Shown here: one piece after another, positions 1 to 12,794 of the stretch | How positions within the stretch are numbered: position 1 is the first letter of the stretch | How the letters are laid out: each line of letters starts with the position of its first letter | NCBI RefSeq assembly: GCF_043641665.1 | Contig: NC_092180.1 | Coordinates: forward strand, 13,323,891 to 13,387,890 | Length of the DNA: 64,000 bases | Origin: Enoplosus armatus | Taxonomy: Eukaryota > Chordata > Actinopteri > Centrarchiformes > Enoplosidae | Direction: 5' to 3' | Notes under the pieces: generated by a model | What the model was told of the DNA's origin: nothing | What the model saw: the letters and a program-made list of their open reading frames with translations, nothing else | Database searches by the model: none | Program-made: the position numbers and the translations under genes

Positions 1-2900
1 AGCTCCAATTAAGGATTTGGGTCTTTGTAATATATGGACTTTTATAATTATATAGATAAGCCAGATTTACTGATGATAAATCTTGGGGAAAACATCTAAT
101 CGTAAATGTATAAATCATTTTATATATTATACTGAATTACAAGTAATTTAGTCTGGTAATGGATTTAAATTGTCTCCAACCCATTGTGGTACTTATAAAC
201 AAAATAAGTACCACAATTAAAATTTTCTGACACTAGCCTGGTCTGAGTGACGGTTCAGCTAATATGTGAAGCACTTCACCAGCGACATTAGAGGTCCAAG
301 TTTGATATGCATCTGTTCCTAAATCACAAAAGAGCAGACCACTCACTTACACCTCCCTGTACTGCTTGATTAACTGCAAATCATAACATTGTCCCTAAGC
401 GTGTCACGGGTAAATAAGGGGAGCGACAAGCAACAAACATTTATTTTCTTGTGCGTCTGCTTCAGAATTTAATTAGCCTTTTTTTTTTAACCTGTGAACC
501 CAAAGCCTCACCCCTGCTGTAAGACGCAGAATTCATTAAGCTGTTTTCTGCCCTCAGATTTTCACACCACGGCTTTGAACATCTGCACCCTGTCATGTAT
601 CATCCCATTCATTTCTACTTAATTTGATCCTAATAAGCGCCTACATGAGGAGCCAGATGTTGCTGCTTCGACTGTGGCACTGAAAGTTTTGTTTGAGGGG
701 AGTTGTGCTCTGTGCCTAGTGGGCAGGGAGGTGCATCCAGTGCAGACTGTTTGAAATCACTCATTAATATGTAGAATAGTTTTGTGATTTCTTATTTTCT
801 AGATATTAGTTTTTACTTGTCAGTGCACACAGAAATCCATCAACATTTGACAAGGTCCCTCAGGGTAAGCCTGAGAACTTGCTTTTCATTTTCATTAATT
901 CCAAAAGACCTGTTTACGAGAAAATCATCAAACACATTTTTGTATCAGCCAAGTAAGACCCAGTTTAAAAGACACGACATCAGTGTTTCCTTTAGGAGCA
1001 AAAGTTTAAAATAATGGATTATAATTTTTCTGAGGGATCAGTGGCATCTTGGGGGAATTGATGTTCAGTGGGCAGGATGCTGGGAGTAGGTCTGATTATG
1101 TTCTGTGGATAGAGAACCCCTGTAAACTTGACTGCTAATCAGCACCATATGCCAGCCTCTGGCCCTCATTCTCATCTTGTCATTTCAAGTGGCTCCTAGA
1201 CATGGCTCCTGACATGCCCTGGATTCAGCCACAGCAACTAGCAGTCTGGCATGTGCTAATGAGAGAAGTGGTGGATGTCGAAGAGTCTCGTGTACCCCAG
1301 AGACGCACAGGAGGACGGGCAGAAAAGCCAAAGGCTGAGTCATATGACCCTTTTGAGTGGGCCTTTTTACCTGTAGAGGGAGCGATGGTGGTGCTGCCTA
1401 CACACACCCATGGGGCAGTGTGTATCTGTGTGTGTGTCTGTGTGACAACTGAGCATGGTTCTTAGATAATATACTTGGATTTACTTGTGAACTGTGGATT
1501 CCTTGAATAAAAGTAACCGATGAAGCAATCTGTATCTTTGAACATGGTCCTCTTTGTAGGTTTGTTGTAACAAATTGTTCCCAATTCTGAGCACAGGGTG
1601 GCCTTTCGACTCTCAATCATACTCAATCACTCCTTTGGCAGTAACCTGATTCTAAAGCTGGCGGTAAACAGGAAAGGGTCGACTGTGGCACTGACACAGA
1701 GCAGTGGAGCCTTTCCATCAGCTGAGCTTCAAATCAGGTCAATCTAAATAACTCCCTTGATTATAATTTCTATACCCTTTGGGGTCACAGGGGGTCAAAT
1801 GTGTCGTCTTGCCACGGATCATATTACATGGGAGGAAAACTGAACTGGGATGCTTTAGAAGGGTCCAGGGCTGAGGAGAGTCACTCACACTTCTGTCTGA
1901 GAGGCATCTGCTCCTATTTAACCCCATGCCACAACAGCACTCTGGGTAATCAGACTGACCACGGTGCTTTACTCGCTGCCTTTGCAATGAAGGAGAGCAC
2001 ATCACAGTCACACATGCAGGAAACTATTCCCTCCACAGGCTGTTGTGGTTTAGGGCAAAATATTGTCACTACACAATGATCAGTCTTCAGTACTCCAACA
2101 CTGCAATAACCGACAACAGCGTGATCTCAGAGGCTCTGACTGATAGCTCTGATAGAGCCTTCTGTCTACTGGCAAAGCTGTTTGTACTGAGTCCCAGACC
2201 GGGGCTGCCACTGCTCCTCTCATGCGCTGTTGTCATTCAAAGTGACTGCAGCTTAGTGTATCTGTCAGCTGACTGGTTTCTCATTGTTTTACATGCTCGC
2301 AGACTATGCCTGTGAGAGAGTGAGTGCAGGCCCCTCAGGCAAACATCATGTCAGCCAGCTTTGTTCTGCAGGATGCTGGGGCTCCCTCAGCTGCTGCTTG
2401 GCTCCTCTGCTAACTGGGGAAGTCAAGGAGATTAAATGAAACATCCTGAATCTCATACTTCCTAATGCTTTGTGACATCCACACTCTGCTGAGACTGTAG
2501 GCGTGCCTACACAAAGGAACAGCGACAAAACAAATAGTGCTTCTTTGAAAAGGATTCGGTGCCACAAGACATGTGTACATCATTTACACTGATGTAGTCT
2601 GACAGAAGAGGGAATTTTCACAATGCTACCTTCAATAAATTATGGAGAATGTTTTGAGTGGCATTTTGAGATTGAACCTAACAAAGGCACTGCGTTATGA
2701 CATTCAACTTGTGAGTCTTCAATAAAATGTGTTCTCAGAACAGGATTATACAGAATGTTTTATGATATACAAACAATTCAATTGAAAATACTGCATTTAT
2801 ATGATACATGGTCTTGTTTTTTTTACATGACACGCAATAGTATATTAATGAAGCACTTGATACTGATGTATGAATTATTGAGGACAAGACCGTAGTCCCA
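1..2900. other. Unique-looking non-coding DNA, no gene supported
   Basis: No ORF here exceeds 92 codons, the ORFs on the two strands overlap each other, and none shows a recognisable domain. The composition is AT-rich with scattered GC-richer patches, for example around 1.2-1.4 kb and 1.8-2.4 kb. I see no terminal inverted repeats, LINE tail or tRNA-like box. It is best read as intergenic or intronic vertebrate DNA; a short exon cannot be excluded without transcript data. Confidence 0.6.
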
Positions 2901-2901
2901 A

Positions 2902-2920
2902 GTCAGTCAGTCAGTCAGTC
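2902..2920. repeat. Short (GTCA)n tetranucleotide microsatellite
   Basis: About four to five perfect copies of a GTCA/AGTC unit are followed by an imperfect copy in CCAGTCAACC. It is a simple-sequence repeat with no evident function. Confidence 0.8.
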
Positions 2921-4199
2921 CAGTCAACCCAGGATCTAACCCAGGACATCGGGGAGTGTATCCCAAGAGAGGAGGTCCATAGCGCAGCTTTGTTGGGAGG
3001 CTGCGGTTGCAGATTTTAGTTAGCACGTCATTATAAATCAAAGAATGCTGAGAATTGAGGTGTTCAGAATAAAACTTTCCCCAACGCTGCACACCACGTG
3101 TGCCAAAATAAATAAAAACATCAAAAAACTTTACTCTTTAACATCAACTACAACACACAAACTACAAAGATATGTGTAGGAGGTTTGGGATATTGGTGGT
3201 GGTAGACACAGACAGAAAGAAAAGGAGAGATGACAGTCAGATGCGGAAAATATAAATGTCTGAAACGGTCATTATTATTTCATACAAATGCCTTTTCTCT
3301 GCTTGAAAAATTTAAGCTGCAATGGCAGCACCAACACTGCACATGTCAAAAGAAAGCCCAGGGACCGCAGATGATTTAAGTGGGAGAGGAGAGCATATGC
3401 AAAAACCACATGTGTAACAGCCATCAGTAAACAGTGAATATGTGGTAAACTTGGCAGAACACTGGCATTTTTTTAGAGCACAGCCAGTGTGTTAAATAAA
3501 GAGAGGGCCCAGCTAGCTCCTTTCTTATGTCAGGTTGAAGACGGGCCAAAATGAGTGCACTGCTCTGAATATTATGAACCATAACAGCATGTCACAGCAA
3601 CGCTTCACAATGCTGCTATGGGTCCTTTATAGGGTCAGTTTACTTGCCAATGTATTAAATGTTCAAGTGATAAACACTAAAAAATGATAAGGAAAGCTAT
3701 CACCAAATAAATGAAAACTAAGAATAAAGCACTGACCATGACAAAGAAAGCCAAACTAAATGACTGTGTGCAGGTACCAAGAATATTTAAGAAAACACTC
3801 AATAACAGGAGTGAGAATTTTCATTCACTTTCAATTTCATTCACAGAGCATGCAACTGTTGATTGTCCTCTTTACTGATCTTTTCGTTTCATATTTTCTT
3901 GCCAACCCCAGCCTCAACCGCTGTAGGCCAGACCAAACAATCAATTTATGACCAGCTTTGAGTGTGAACCATTAAAAAAAAAGGTTTTTAAATGCAGAGA
4001 TTTCTTAATATATTGATCAGATCCCAGTTTCCATATTGATCATAAGCAGCTGAACCACAAATGGTAGTTTAATTCAAAGCACACACTTTAAATCATACAT
4101 TATGCTAATAACAGAATGATGTTTTTCCAAACAAGGAATTTCAACAAGCTTTAAAATTTCAGTCTTGAGTTTTCAAACCACACAGCCAATTAAACATGC
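2921..4199. other. Non-coding stretch, nothing recognised
   Basis: AT-rich DNA with only short spurious ORFs (61 and 63 codons). No repeat family, splice-framed exon or structured RNA was recognised. Confidence 0.55.
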
Positions 4200-4247
4200 T
4201 TATTGGTCGACCAACGATGCAACATCATTCGGCCGACAACCAATAAA
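4200..4247. repeat. Imperfect inverted repeat, possible transposon-end remnant
   Basis: A left arm containing TTATTGGTCGACCAACGATG is followed a few bases later by CATCATTCGGCCGACAACC then AATAA. The right arm is close to the reverse complement of the left, with a few mismatches and a three-to-four-base insertion. The result would be a hairpin of about 20 bp. The CpG-containing arms stand out from the AT-rich surroundings. It could be a decayed MITE terminus or a chance palindrome. Confidence 0.4.
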
Positions 4248-7032
4248 CAAATTTGCGTATATTGCTGTATTCTTTAGTCATTAGTTCACAGGCCATCTGT
4301 ACATAGAAATAAACAAGAAACCTTCTTCTTGTCTGTGTAGGATTCTAACAGTGGTGGTGCCTTTGATCTGTGGTCCTTGATCTATTGGGCTCATGGTGTC
4401 ATATCCCCCTGTGATGTGGTGGATTAATTAGGTGGAACGGGTATTTATCCCTTAAAATCATAATACTAATTTACCCAATGCAATGTGGTGGCTCTGTGGG
4501 AGGCAGCAGTGGGTCCAACTTCTATTAAAAACGCTTAGCCTTCACATCATCTGATGAGCTCCAGCACTGAATGGATCACAAATCAGTGGAGACATTCAGC
4601 ACGCAGAAATGCCAATTATTAACAAGAAACAATTATGTCAACGTCAACAACAACGTTTTGCTGCTTGTTTCAGAGCATGTGCTGCACAAATTTTTATTTG
4701 TGCTATTTGATAGAATATCAAAAAAGGCAACAAAAAAAAATTTGCAACGGAAATGCCTTTCACATCCTCTCTTCATTTTAACAAAAACATTAAAAAGATT
4801 TCACTTTGTGCCAGATTTTCACAAATTCAGTGATAGAGATTGGGCAGAGTGACTGAATACTTGGACGAAAGCTGGATGGTGGGGAAGTGTGTCAGTAAGT
4901 GAGAATATCAAAGAAAAAACTGTGTATATATAGGCGTGTGTGAGAGAGAGAGAGAGACAGAGGGAAAGAGTGTAGTAGCTACCAGTCTGTCATTAGCAAA
5001 CTAGTCGTAAAATGTAAAATAATACATATGTAGTGAAATTGCTGTACCAAGAAGGCAGCAGGTAAATAGAGAGACCGAGCAAGCAAGAAAGATAGAGAAA
5101 GAGAGAGTCTGCAAACAAGACCTGCCAAACCTTACAATAAAATCTTTCCTTGGTTCTTTGTGTCCAAACCAAAGATAGTGTACATTGTCCATCCCTGTGT
5201 ACAATTCTGCAGCGTAGGGCCCCTGGTTCCCCCAGGCTGAATGCAGTCCGTTCTTGTGCTCTGGTCTGTGAATGCTATCTCAGAGCAGCAGTGCCCAGAA
5301 TGCTGTCTATTCCCACACCCAGCAAACGCCACCAGGGGATAAGGAAAACACAATTGATAGAAAGTGTATTCTTTTCCATAGGTTCCCACCAGCATGTCGC
5401 TAACTGTTTCCGGTGCCTTATCAAAGAACAAATGCCTTTGAAAACAGGGAAACAAAGCACTGGGCTGCATTGTTGCCTGCTTTTTGACAGGAATAATCTG
5501 GCTTTTCCATCACCCACCAAAGTAACCTCCACCTAACATTCTTGCTGACAGGGCCATGCAGGGAGCCAGCCACGTGCCATCTGCTGTTGTCTGTTACACA
5601 CAACACTGGACAGGCATGGGGCAATACACCCACGATTACCTCAACATAAACTGGCTTTCAACTTTAATTTGTGTTGCCACTTTTTTGCACTTTTGCTTTT
5701 CAGTCCCCCTAATATATTCATATTCTGTAACCGTCACATATATGTGCTATAGGTAATTCCAGCAGTTATTTTAAGAATCCCCTTAACCATGCTTTACCTA
5801 ATGACCTTGTTCATTCTTCTTTTTTCACACCAGTGTACACTGCCATTTTCCTGCTTATCCCCACAGTAGAGTACCATCTACTGGCTGTCTATGGTACTGG
5901 ATACACAACCAATAGCCTCATGTCAGCCAGTTGCGTGCAATCAGATCTCATCTGCTCCTAAAGGTCTTCAGATAGTAGCATCTTAAGGAAAACATAAGGA
6001 GACAAACCACAGCATCTGAGCACTTTTCACATCATCCTCTGTAGAAATGCCTTTTTAAATAGAAACCTATATAAACTTAAATACAGCACAAAATGTGTGT
6101 TTATGTTGACACGAAAACTGCTGTATTGTAAGTTAGTTGAGTTACTTATAACTGTGCTATTGCGTAAAAAAAGAAACTCACTTGTTCCAGAGGGTTTCAA
6201 GGGCCTAAAGACAATGAATTTTTTACTAAAGTTAGTAAAATAAAAAGAAGCCAGAAACAATGCAATACGGTTCAAAAACATAATTACAATTAATATTAGT
6301 ATTATAAAGTTATATGCCATTAGAGAAACTCATGTTCACTTAAATTGGAGCATTATTTCTATGCAATCACATATATATAATTTAAATGTTATCCCTGTTG
6401 TGTATTATCAACAAGATTGTCCTTACCATAATTATTGCCATCAAGAGGTGACTTTGCCATGTAAAGCAGTAAAGCCCATTTTCACTTTCACCTATTTTGC
6501 TGAATATGGAACACATACTAATAACACTTGTGTTGTCTGTCTGTTGGATTGAAGAGGTGACAACCTGTTTCCGAAGCCGGGGGATGTCATTGGCACTAAA
6601 AGATGAATAGATCAGTAGAAGTGTCACTATCCTTCCTGGCTTATGACACACAGACCAATGATAATTACTCACTAGATGACAGCCACTGTGAAAGAAAAAA
6701 AAAAGAAAGCTAAAACCTTGTCTGGTGATTTCCACAAATAAATGGATTGCAAATCAGATGAGAAATGAAGCATTACTACCACTAATCAATTACATTATCA
6801 CACATATTTCACTTTATTTCACCCTCTTGCCTTTAAAAAAAACATGCCATACAAATGTGTTAATTTTTGAAAAAATGAATGAAGCAAATGAAAAACAAAA
6901 TCTACGCTTAAAAACTAGTAGAAATGTCCCTAATTTCCACATCTCAAGCCCTGAAACTGATATGACACAGCCTTCACAATGTGCAAGATTTTAACGAATC
7001 CTGTGAAAGTGATTGGCTTGGTGAGTGAGCTG

Positions 7033-7034
<2 letters not shown>
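4248..7034. other. Non-coding stretch with a short (GA)n run
   Basis: This contains a short GA run at 4942-4957 and a GC-richer patch at about 5.15-5.55 kb. In that patch, ORFs of 128 codons (+) and 112 codons (-) overlap on opposite strands. Neither ORF shows a recognisable domain, and overlap on both strands is typical of chance ORFs in GC-richer DNA. Nothing else is recognised. Confidence 0.5.
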
Positions 7035-7079
<45 letters not shown>

Positions 7080-7090
7080 GGGGGGGGGGG
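7035..7090. repeat. (GA)21 microsatellite followed by a run of 12 G
   Basis: Positions 7035-7077 are an uninterrupted GA dinucleotide array. A single C follows, then 12 consecutive G (7079-7090). All but one base of the + strand is purine. Such homopurine mirror repeats can form triplex (H-DNA) structures in vitro, and the G run is prone to replication slippage. Small ORFs across it encode only Arg-Glu or Ser-Leu dipeptide repeats and are not genes. Confidence 0.95.
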
Positions 7091-8269
7091 TAGTTTGCAA
7101 AGACAAAAGGACAAAACAAATGAAACAATGCTGTTCACAAAATAAAAATTACGCACAAAATCAATAACCTCTCTAAAATATGAATTTGCTGTACTTCAGG
7201 ATGTCCAAATCTTTACTCCTTGCATTTATTAAAGTCCACCACAGACAAGCAAATATCAACCAATTACGCCTTTAAAGGAATAAAATCTCACTCTGGGCCA
7301 CAGCCACAGAACTGTCTTTCTTTTTGTGCACTATTTATACATTCTGTTCAGATTAGTTGATTGGTTAAAGGTGGGCCATGAAAAACACACTGACACTGCC
7401 ATTGTGCCGCTGTACTGTTGTTGGTATCCACTCAGCCTCGGTGTGGGCTGCTTTGCATCCTCACTGCCCGAAGGCTGTTTTCATAATCATATTAATGAGG
7501 GAGCGATGCTCCAACCTGTGCTGCAGAGCCGCCGCCTATGCTCAAGGAGCAGTCCTATTTACACTGTACCTATACTAATCTGACAGCCTTGATCAAGGAA
7601 CAGAAAATAAAACCCCTAAGGCCTCTATTGATCAACCTTGAGTCTTACTCTAACACTGTTGTGAGGGGCTGGTTAGCTATTACAAATGTTAGTGTGTTCA
7701 ATGAATTATTTCATCAGAAAAAGCACGCTGCATAAAGTATTTATTTCGAAGTAAACTATTTCAAAGGGGTGTCCATACTATATCATCCCTGTTGAGATCA
7801 AGGTCCAATAGGGCAGCCTATTCTTTGTGTATATCCACAGTTTGGGGCTGAGAGAGTGGAATCACAGTTAAGGAGGACGTCAATAGCAGGAAGCATCCAC
7901 CGGACCCCGAGGTGGGCTCCTCAATAGAGCAGTCTCAATCCACTGAATGCATGATCACATAATTGTGATCTCTGGAAAATCAACAGACTTTCATTATTTA
8001 TGTCATTCAAAAAAGTGGAGGCGGGAATCCTGTGTTTCAGTTCAAACTGTCTGTAGGCTCAGGAGTTTATACACCATCAGTCTCAATCTAAGAGCCAACA
8101 AACTTTTATGTATGACCTCCTGGTTCATTAATGTGAACCTGCAAATGGTAGAGGAACACAGTTGAAAACAACACCATGAAAAAGATAAAGGACCAAAGTA
8201 CAATAAAGTGCAGAGTGTATTTGTTGTAAATAATCACTAATATAATTACCCGTGGAGACCTGCCTTCTC

Positions 8270-8500
8270 ACTGATTTCCTAAATGTTTACTAATGGACTC
8301 TCTCTCTTAGCCATTCCATTACAGAGAATTGTTGAGTGTTGCCCTGGAGGCTTATATCTCTCCCAGGGCCATGGGCCTGGTTAATGGATGACCCACTTGT
8401 TAGCTAATTGCCGTGGTGTCCCTGAACACAAAGGAAATGTTAAATTATGTTATGTGGCTGTTAGATAATGAGCTGGAGCAGGCACAGCACTTTCCTCCAT
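8270..8500. promoter_or_regulatory. Candidate conserved non-coding element
   Basis: The stretch mixes GC-richer motifs such as CCCAGGGCCATGGGCC (a near-palindrome) with homeodomain-like cores (GTTAATGG, TTAGCTAATTG, TTAGATAATGAG). It has no long ORF and no repeat character. That texture is common in vertebrate developmental enhancers. The call rests on sequence texture only; no alignment was possible. Confidence 0.22.
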
Positions 8501-9739
8501 GCTCTAAGCACAGTCCACACATACAGTATTACTGTTCACACCTTAGGAAGGGATGAGACTTTTTTTTCCCTATGATTTTTACACCCAGGAGCGTGTTAAA
8601 CCAATTGCTGTTCTATGTCTATATCATCTTTTTGTCCTTGTGTTTGAGTGCGTATTTCTTTAGTCAATTGAGGATTCTGTTTTTTATTTATTATAAGTTT
8701 TTGGAACCATGGTGGCATTTTAAAAAGTATCTCAGTTGTCTTAGTAATACACAAATAAACTGAATGTCTGTACTCCACTTTTTCTATTACACACAGAATC
8801 CAGACCACGTGTCGTGCTGTGAGTCATCAAAACATGGAAGCTGACTTCACGTACGGCCAGTTATTAGATCGCGCACTGACAGCGCACACATGTAAATGGT
8901 GACCCCATAAAGAAGCAGGGTCATACAAATCTTAAACAAGGCCCCATCACCCGGTCTCTAATGTCTCTGCTCTCTAGTAAAAACCCAGCAGACGAGCATC
9001 TCACAAAGCCAGACAGCAGAGGAGGAGGTGCTCATGAGTTTCAGACTTACAGTCACCTAACCTCAACAAAAGCAGACTGATTCAAACCAAATGGACAACC
9101 TACTTATTATAAGCCCTCCTGCAAGAAGAACAGAGTTTGTAAAAAATCCTAAAAATGTCCAGTAAAGGAAGAGAGCGGAAAGGAAATATTTTACGAGTTT
9201 CTCTAACTTGTTTTTGGTTGATATTTCTGTTCTATAACAAAATATTTCTTTATCTTGATGTGCCAAGTTTGCCATGTCTGTGAATCAAAAATTAATTTAA
9301 ATTTTCAAACAGAAGACAGACAAAAATGCATATTTAACTGAATGTGACTCAGTCAGGGAGCCATGTGTGGCTATATTTTAGGATCCCTGAAGTACAAACA
9401 GCCTCCTCACCTCTTGGACCTGAAGCCAGCAGTGGAGAGGCCAAGCCTGCCCAAAGAGTCTCTTTCACCCTCCTCTGAGGATTTGTTTTCACTGGAGGAC
9501 ATGCTGGAACACAGTGCCATGTTTGAATTCTACTGGCACTTTTTTCAAATAGTAGCCACAGCCAATTGGAAAGGCCTGGCTGATGATTTTATTCAATATT
9601 TAACGTCCTAGGGCAGAATCTCTGGCAGCGCGGGATAAACAGCCAGGACTGCGCTGGGTATGAAATTAAATAAATAACTAAACCTAGCTTTCCTTAGATA
9701 TCTTACAATTGAGACTAAAATCCCAGAAATTACATTTTT

Positions 9740-9990
9740 CAAGCCCTTTTCATGCCCATGGTTTTGTTACGGCTTTATCATCAGTATTAGCAGCCTGTGT
9801 TTATTCAACCCTCAATTACCAAAGGCTCAGCCGGCAGGCCTTTAATTGATTACTTTAATTGATTGGTTGGGGGGGTAACCATGGCTGAAAAGCAGTTTAT
9901 CTTAATCAGTTGAGAGGAAATTTAGAGAGGGGCTTGATTTCCTCCAGCTGATCACCCCTGTGTGGCATGAAAGTGCAGAGTGGGAGGAGG
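9740..9990. promoter_or_regulatory. Candidate conserved non-coding element with duplicated TTTAATTGATT
   Basis: Near 9840-9865 the motif TTTAATTGATT occurs twice, separated by two bases, close to a G run and a GTAACCATGG motif. Further downstream is TTAATCAGTTGAG and a CAGCTGATCACC segment with E-box-like and homeodomain-like cores. There is no coding potential. It is an enhancer-like texture only. Confidence 0.25.
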
Positions 9991-10906
9991 TGTGTGAAAA
10001 TTTCTAGTTACGCATCTAACACTAAGGAGGGATGAACATTTACCAAATGCATAAAGACGATAGATTCATGGAAGTTGGTTCCTCTTTCTAGGAGATAATC
10101 TCCTGCATTTTCTGCACTTTCTGCACTTTCATTCCTCTGTCCAAACTGACAGGGCGAACGTTCATACTTGGATGTTTAATCCTTTGACATCAAACCAGGT
10201 CGGCCAGATGTACAAATGATGCGTGTGTTTTTGCCATCTCCAAAATAAACTTACTTCAGAACATGCATGAACATGGTTTTGTTCACTGCGTGATATAGAG
10301 AGTGGTGAAAGGTGAAAATCTAATGCACAATTATTAAGCTGATGTTAAATTCACTAAGCATGTAGGATTTTATCACTAACAATATGCCATTCAAAAGGTG
10401 CACTTAACAATTAGATTTTAATTAATTTTGATTTCATTATTGTTTTGTTTATTTTTGGTGTTTTGCATTTGACATTATTTTATTTCCCTGTTTATCTTCT
10501 GTCCATTCTACAAATTAGTAGGGCAAGCACACACACTCTCTTTTTACATTTTTCTTTTCATTAAATAAACAGAAGTCCATTTGAAGCAGTTCCAATTGAA
10601 CTGTTGGTATTGATAAAATACAAGAAGAACATTTATGAGAGCTCACCCTACTTTTGTGAATTCAGTGGATCTTTGCTCCTGTTCGCACCCTAAATTACTT
10701 CGAGATTTAACATAAAAGCAACGAGTAGTGTCTCTCTCTATTTTACCCTTTAGAATTATTGTGAAGCTCTTTGCAAACTGTTTAATAAGAGTGCTATAAA
10801 TGAAAACAGTATTGATGACCTTTCTGGTGTTTGATGAGTGTGATGATGGAAATATCACTGCCGATTATGGTTTACAAGTGCATGTGTAACAAATTAATGA
10901 CACGAT

Positions 10907-10932
10907 GACGGCTAAAAATAACCACAGCCGTC
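10907..10932. repeat. Small perfect inverted repeat
   Basis: GACGGCT and AGCCGTC form 7-bp arms around a 12-base AT-rich loop. A further GGACGGTTAT lies about 20 bases downstream and echoes the arm. It may be chance. Confidence 0.5.
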
Positions 10933-12470
10933 TGTAATACTCTTGTGTATGGACGGTTATTCTGGTGTTGTTGGAGGATCTTGCTAATGCACAACTAATT
11001 GTGCTTCCTCTTGCTGTTCATTTTATTGACAGGTCTACGTAGAGGTATGTACTGTATATGCAAACAGTTGATTAAGAGCGTGCCTACGTCCAACTGTGGG
11101 AGTCGAAATAAAACTTATTTCCAATTTCACAATGATTGAGATTTAAGAAAGCAGATGTCGAACACATATCATAAACAGATTGTTTATCATAATTACACCT
11201 CTTTTTTCTCCACTGTGACTGAACAGCAACAAAGACCTGGGGAATATCCGGCGAACCCAACAACCTGTCAGTGACAACATGTCTCTGTTGACAGGATTAG
11301 AGTTGTGAAACAGCAGGAGGGTAACTGGAGTCTTTCCTGTGGATGAGAAGAGGGTTTTTTTTACCACTTCAGGATAGGTTTAAGAAAGGAAGAAGGTATA
11401 AGCCCCATAATTTCTCTGCGGCTCCCCACAGCCAAGAGCAAGGATACTTGTGTATTAACTTTATTTTTTCTACGCAAGAAAACTACAAGTACACTTGTAC
11501 GTGACCTTTTGAGAGCTGTGACTGAAACATACAGACATATTGTACAGAGGCTCTGCAGAACTTCCTGTATCTCACTATGCTCTGGGGACGGCCTGATATA
11601 AATATGTTGGCAACGGTGGCTGGTGGTATCACTTACACAGTGTAAGGGATATTTTTGAGTAATTCAGAATGTTTACTTGAGATAACCTGTGACTCTGTAG
11701 TGAATTCAAGGAGAATATCAACCATATCTTAATAATAAAGGTCTCCTATTGATCTACAAGTCATTCCTGTATGATAAATTGCTAATGCAAATGATTTTGG
11801 TAAAGAGATTAGAGGGAGACAATTCAGATAATGACAATAATGCTCTTCTACAGCAGTAAAGATCCCTAATGGACAGTATTTATTGCACTCAGGAAATGTG
11901 TACTTAATTTAACCCTTCTTGCTCATGCATTTATCTGTGGAGCTATTTACAACTTTAACTTGTCTGAAATTATGACAACACTGACCTTTGCTATGTATGA
12001 GCACTTTGACCCGTCTGGCTTCATTCATGTTTGCTTACTGTTTGCCCTTTGCCTGGTGGTAATTGGTCTCTGCCTGGCACTAATGGCTGCTGGTTAGGAA
12101 CGCTTTTCCCCTGTCTGTTCAGAGGATAATGACAAGAGGCCAGCATGACCTTGTCTGGGTGGGAGCAGCTCTCCTCCTTCTGAGAGAGGCCACTCCACCA
12201 GGCTCCCACTAGGCTCTGGTGTCTGTCAGCATCTGAAGATCCAGTGCTGAAGCACCACAGCAGGCCAGCCAAGCACAACCAAGAGTTGTGAGAGCAAAGA
12301 GTACGATGAGCAATCTTTCCCATGGTCCTTTGCCCACAGTCGTTTATTTCAAGGTCCTGGTCTACACTGAACAAGTACCAACAATAGTCAAGTTAAAATG
12401 AAGACTTAAAATACAGATTTTAGAAAAATAAATATTTGTCGTTGTTATTAAGTGAAAAAAGTAGATAGTA

Positions 12471-12794
12471 GTGCAACTATTAATTATTTAAATGATCAAA
12501 TAATCAGTTGATTATTTCTCAATTAATTGATCTGTCATTTATCCCTTCGAAAAAATGGTGACAAATGCCCATCACAGGTTTTGAGAGCCCAAGGTCACAT
12601 CTTCAAACGGCTTATTTGTCTGATCAACAGCCAAAAACACAAATATATTCAATTTACGATAATAATAACCAGAGAAAAGCAACAATTTCTTCTTCTTTTT
12701 TTTGCCAGATTAAATAACTGTTCTACCTAATAATCACAAATTTTTCATTAAAATTGTTGCCAAGGGGGATTAATATTGTTGTTCATCGCTGCAA
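12471..12794 (-). mobile_element. hAT-like non-autonomous element (MITE), copy 1
   Basis: The left end GTGCAACTATTAATTATTT and the right end (reverse strand) TGCAGCGATGAACAACAAT resemble the inverted ends of a widespread teleost hAT-type MITE. Those ends have GCTGCAACTAACGATTATTTT-like character with many TTAAT/ATTAAT steps. The internal minus-strand text includes GTGACCTTGGGCTCT, matching the corresponding GCTGGGGCTCTGGGAAAT segment of the copy at 24.6-24.9 kb in a similar position relative to the ends. It encodes nothing; the 67-codon ORF inside is spurious. Target-site duplications are not clear. Family assignment is from memory of teleost repeats. Confidence 0.65.

Larger units (their letters stand above)
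7091..12470. other. Non-coding stretch with conserved-element-like patches
   Basis: No supported gene. A plus-strand ORF at 9363-9611 (82 codons) has an acidic, Ser/Pro-rich segment but no domain I recognise. A minus-strand ORF at 12021-12374 (117 codons) is likewise unrecognised. Two stretches, about 8.27-8.50 kb and 9.74-9.99 kb, have the look of vertebrate conserved non-coding elements and are listed separately. Confidence 0.5.

Noticed and set aside
5132..5536. Overlapping 112-codon (-) and 128-codon (+) ORFs
   Set aside because: They lie on opposite strands of the same GC-richer patch, show no domain, and are Cys-rich without a pattern; best explained as chance.
9363..9611. 82-codon plus-strand ORF with acidic Ser/Pro-rich stretch
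   Set aside because: No recognisable domain, no clear splice context and no start-site support. An exon is possible but not supported.
12021..12374. 117-codon minus-strand ORF
   Set aside because: No similarity to any protein family recognised; composition resembles translated non-coding DNA.
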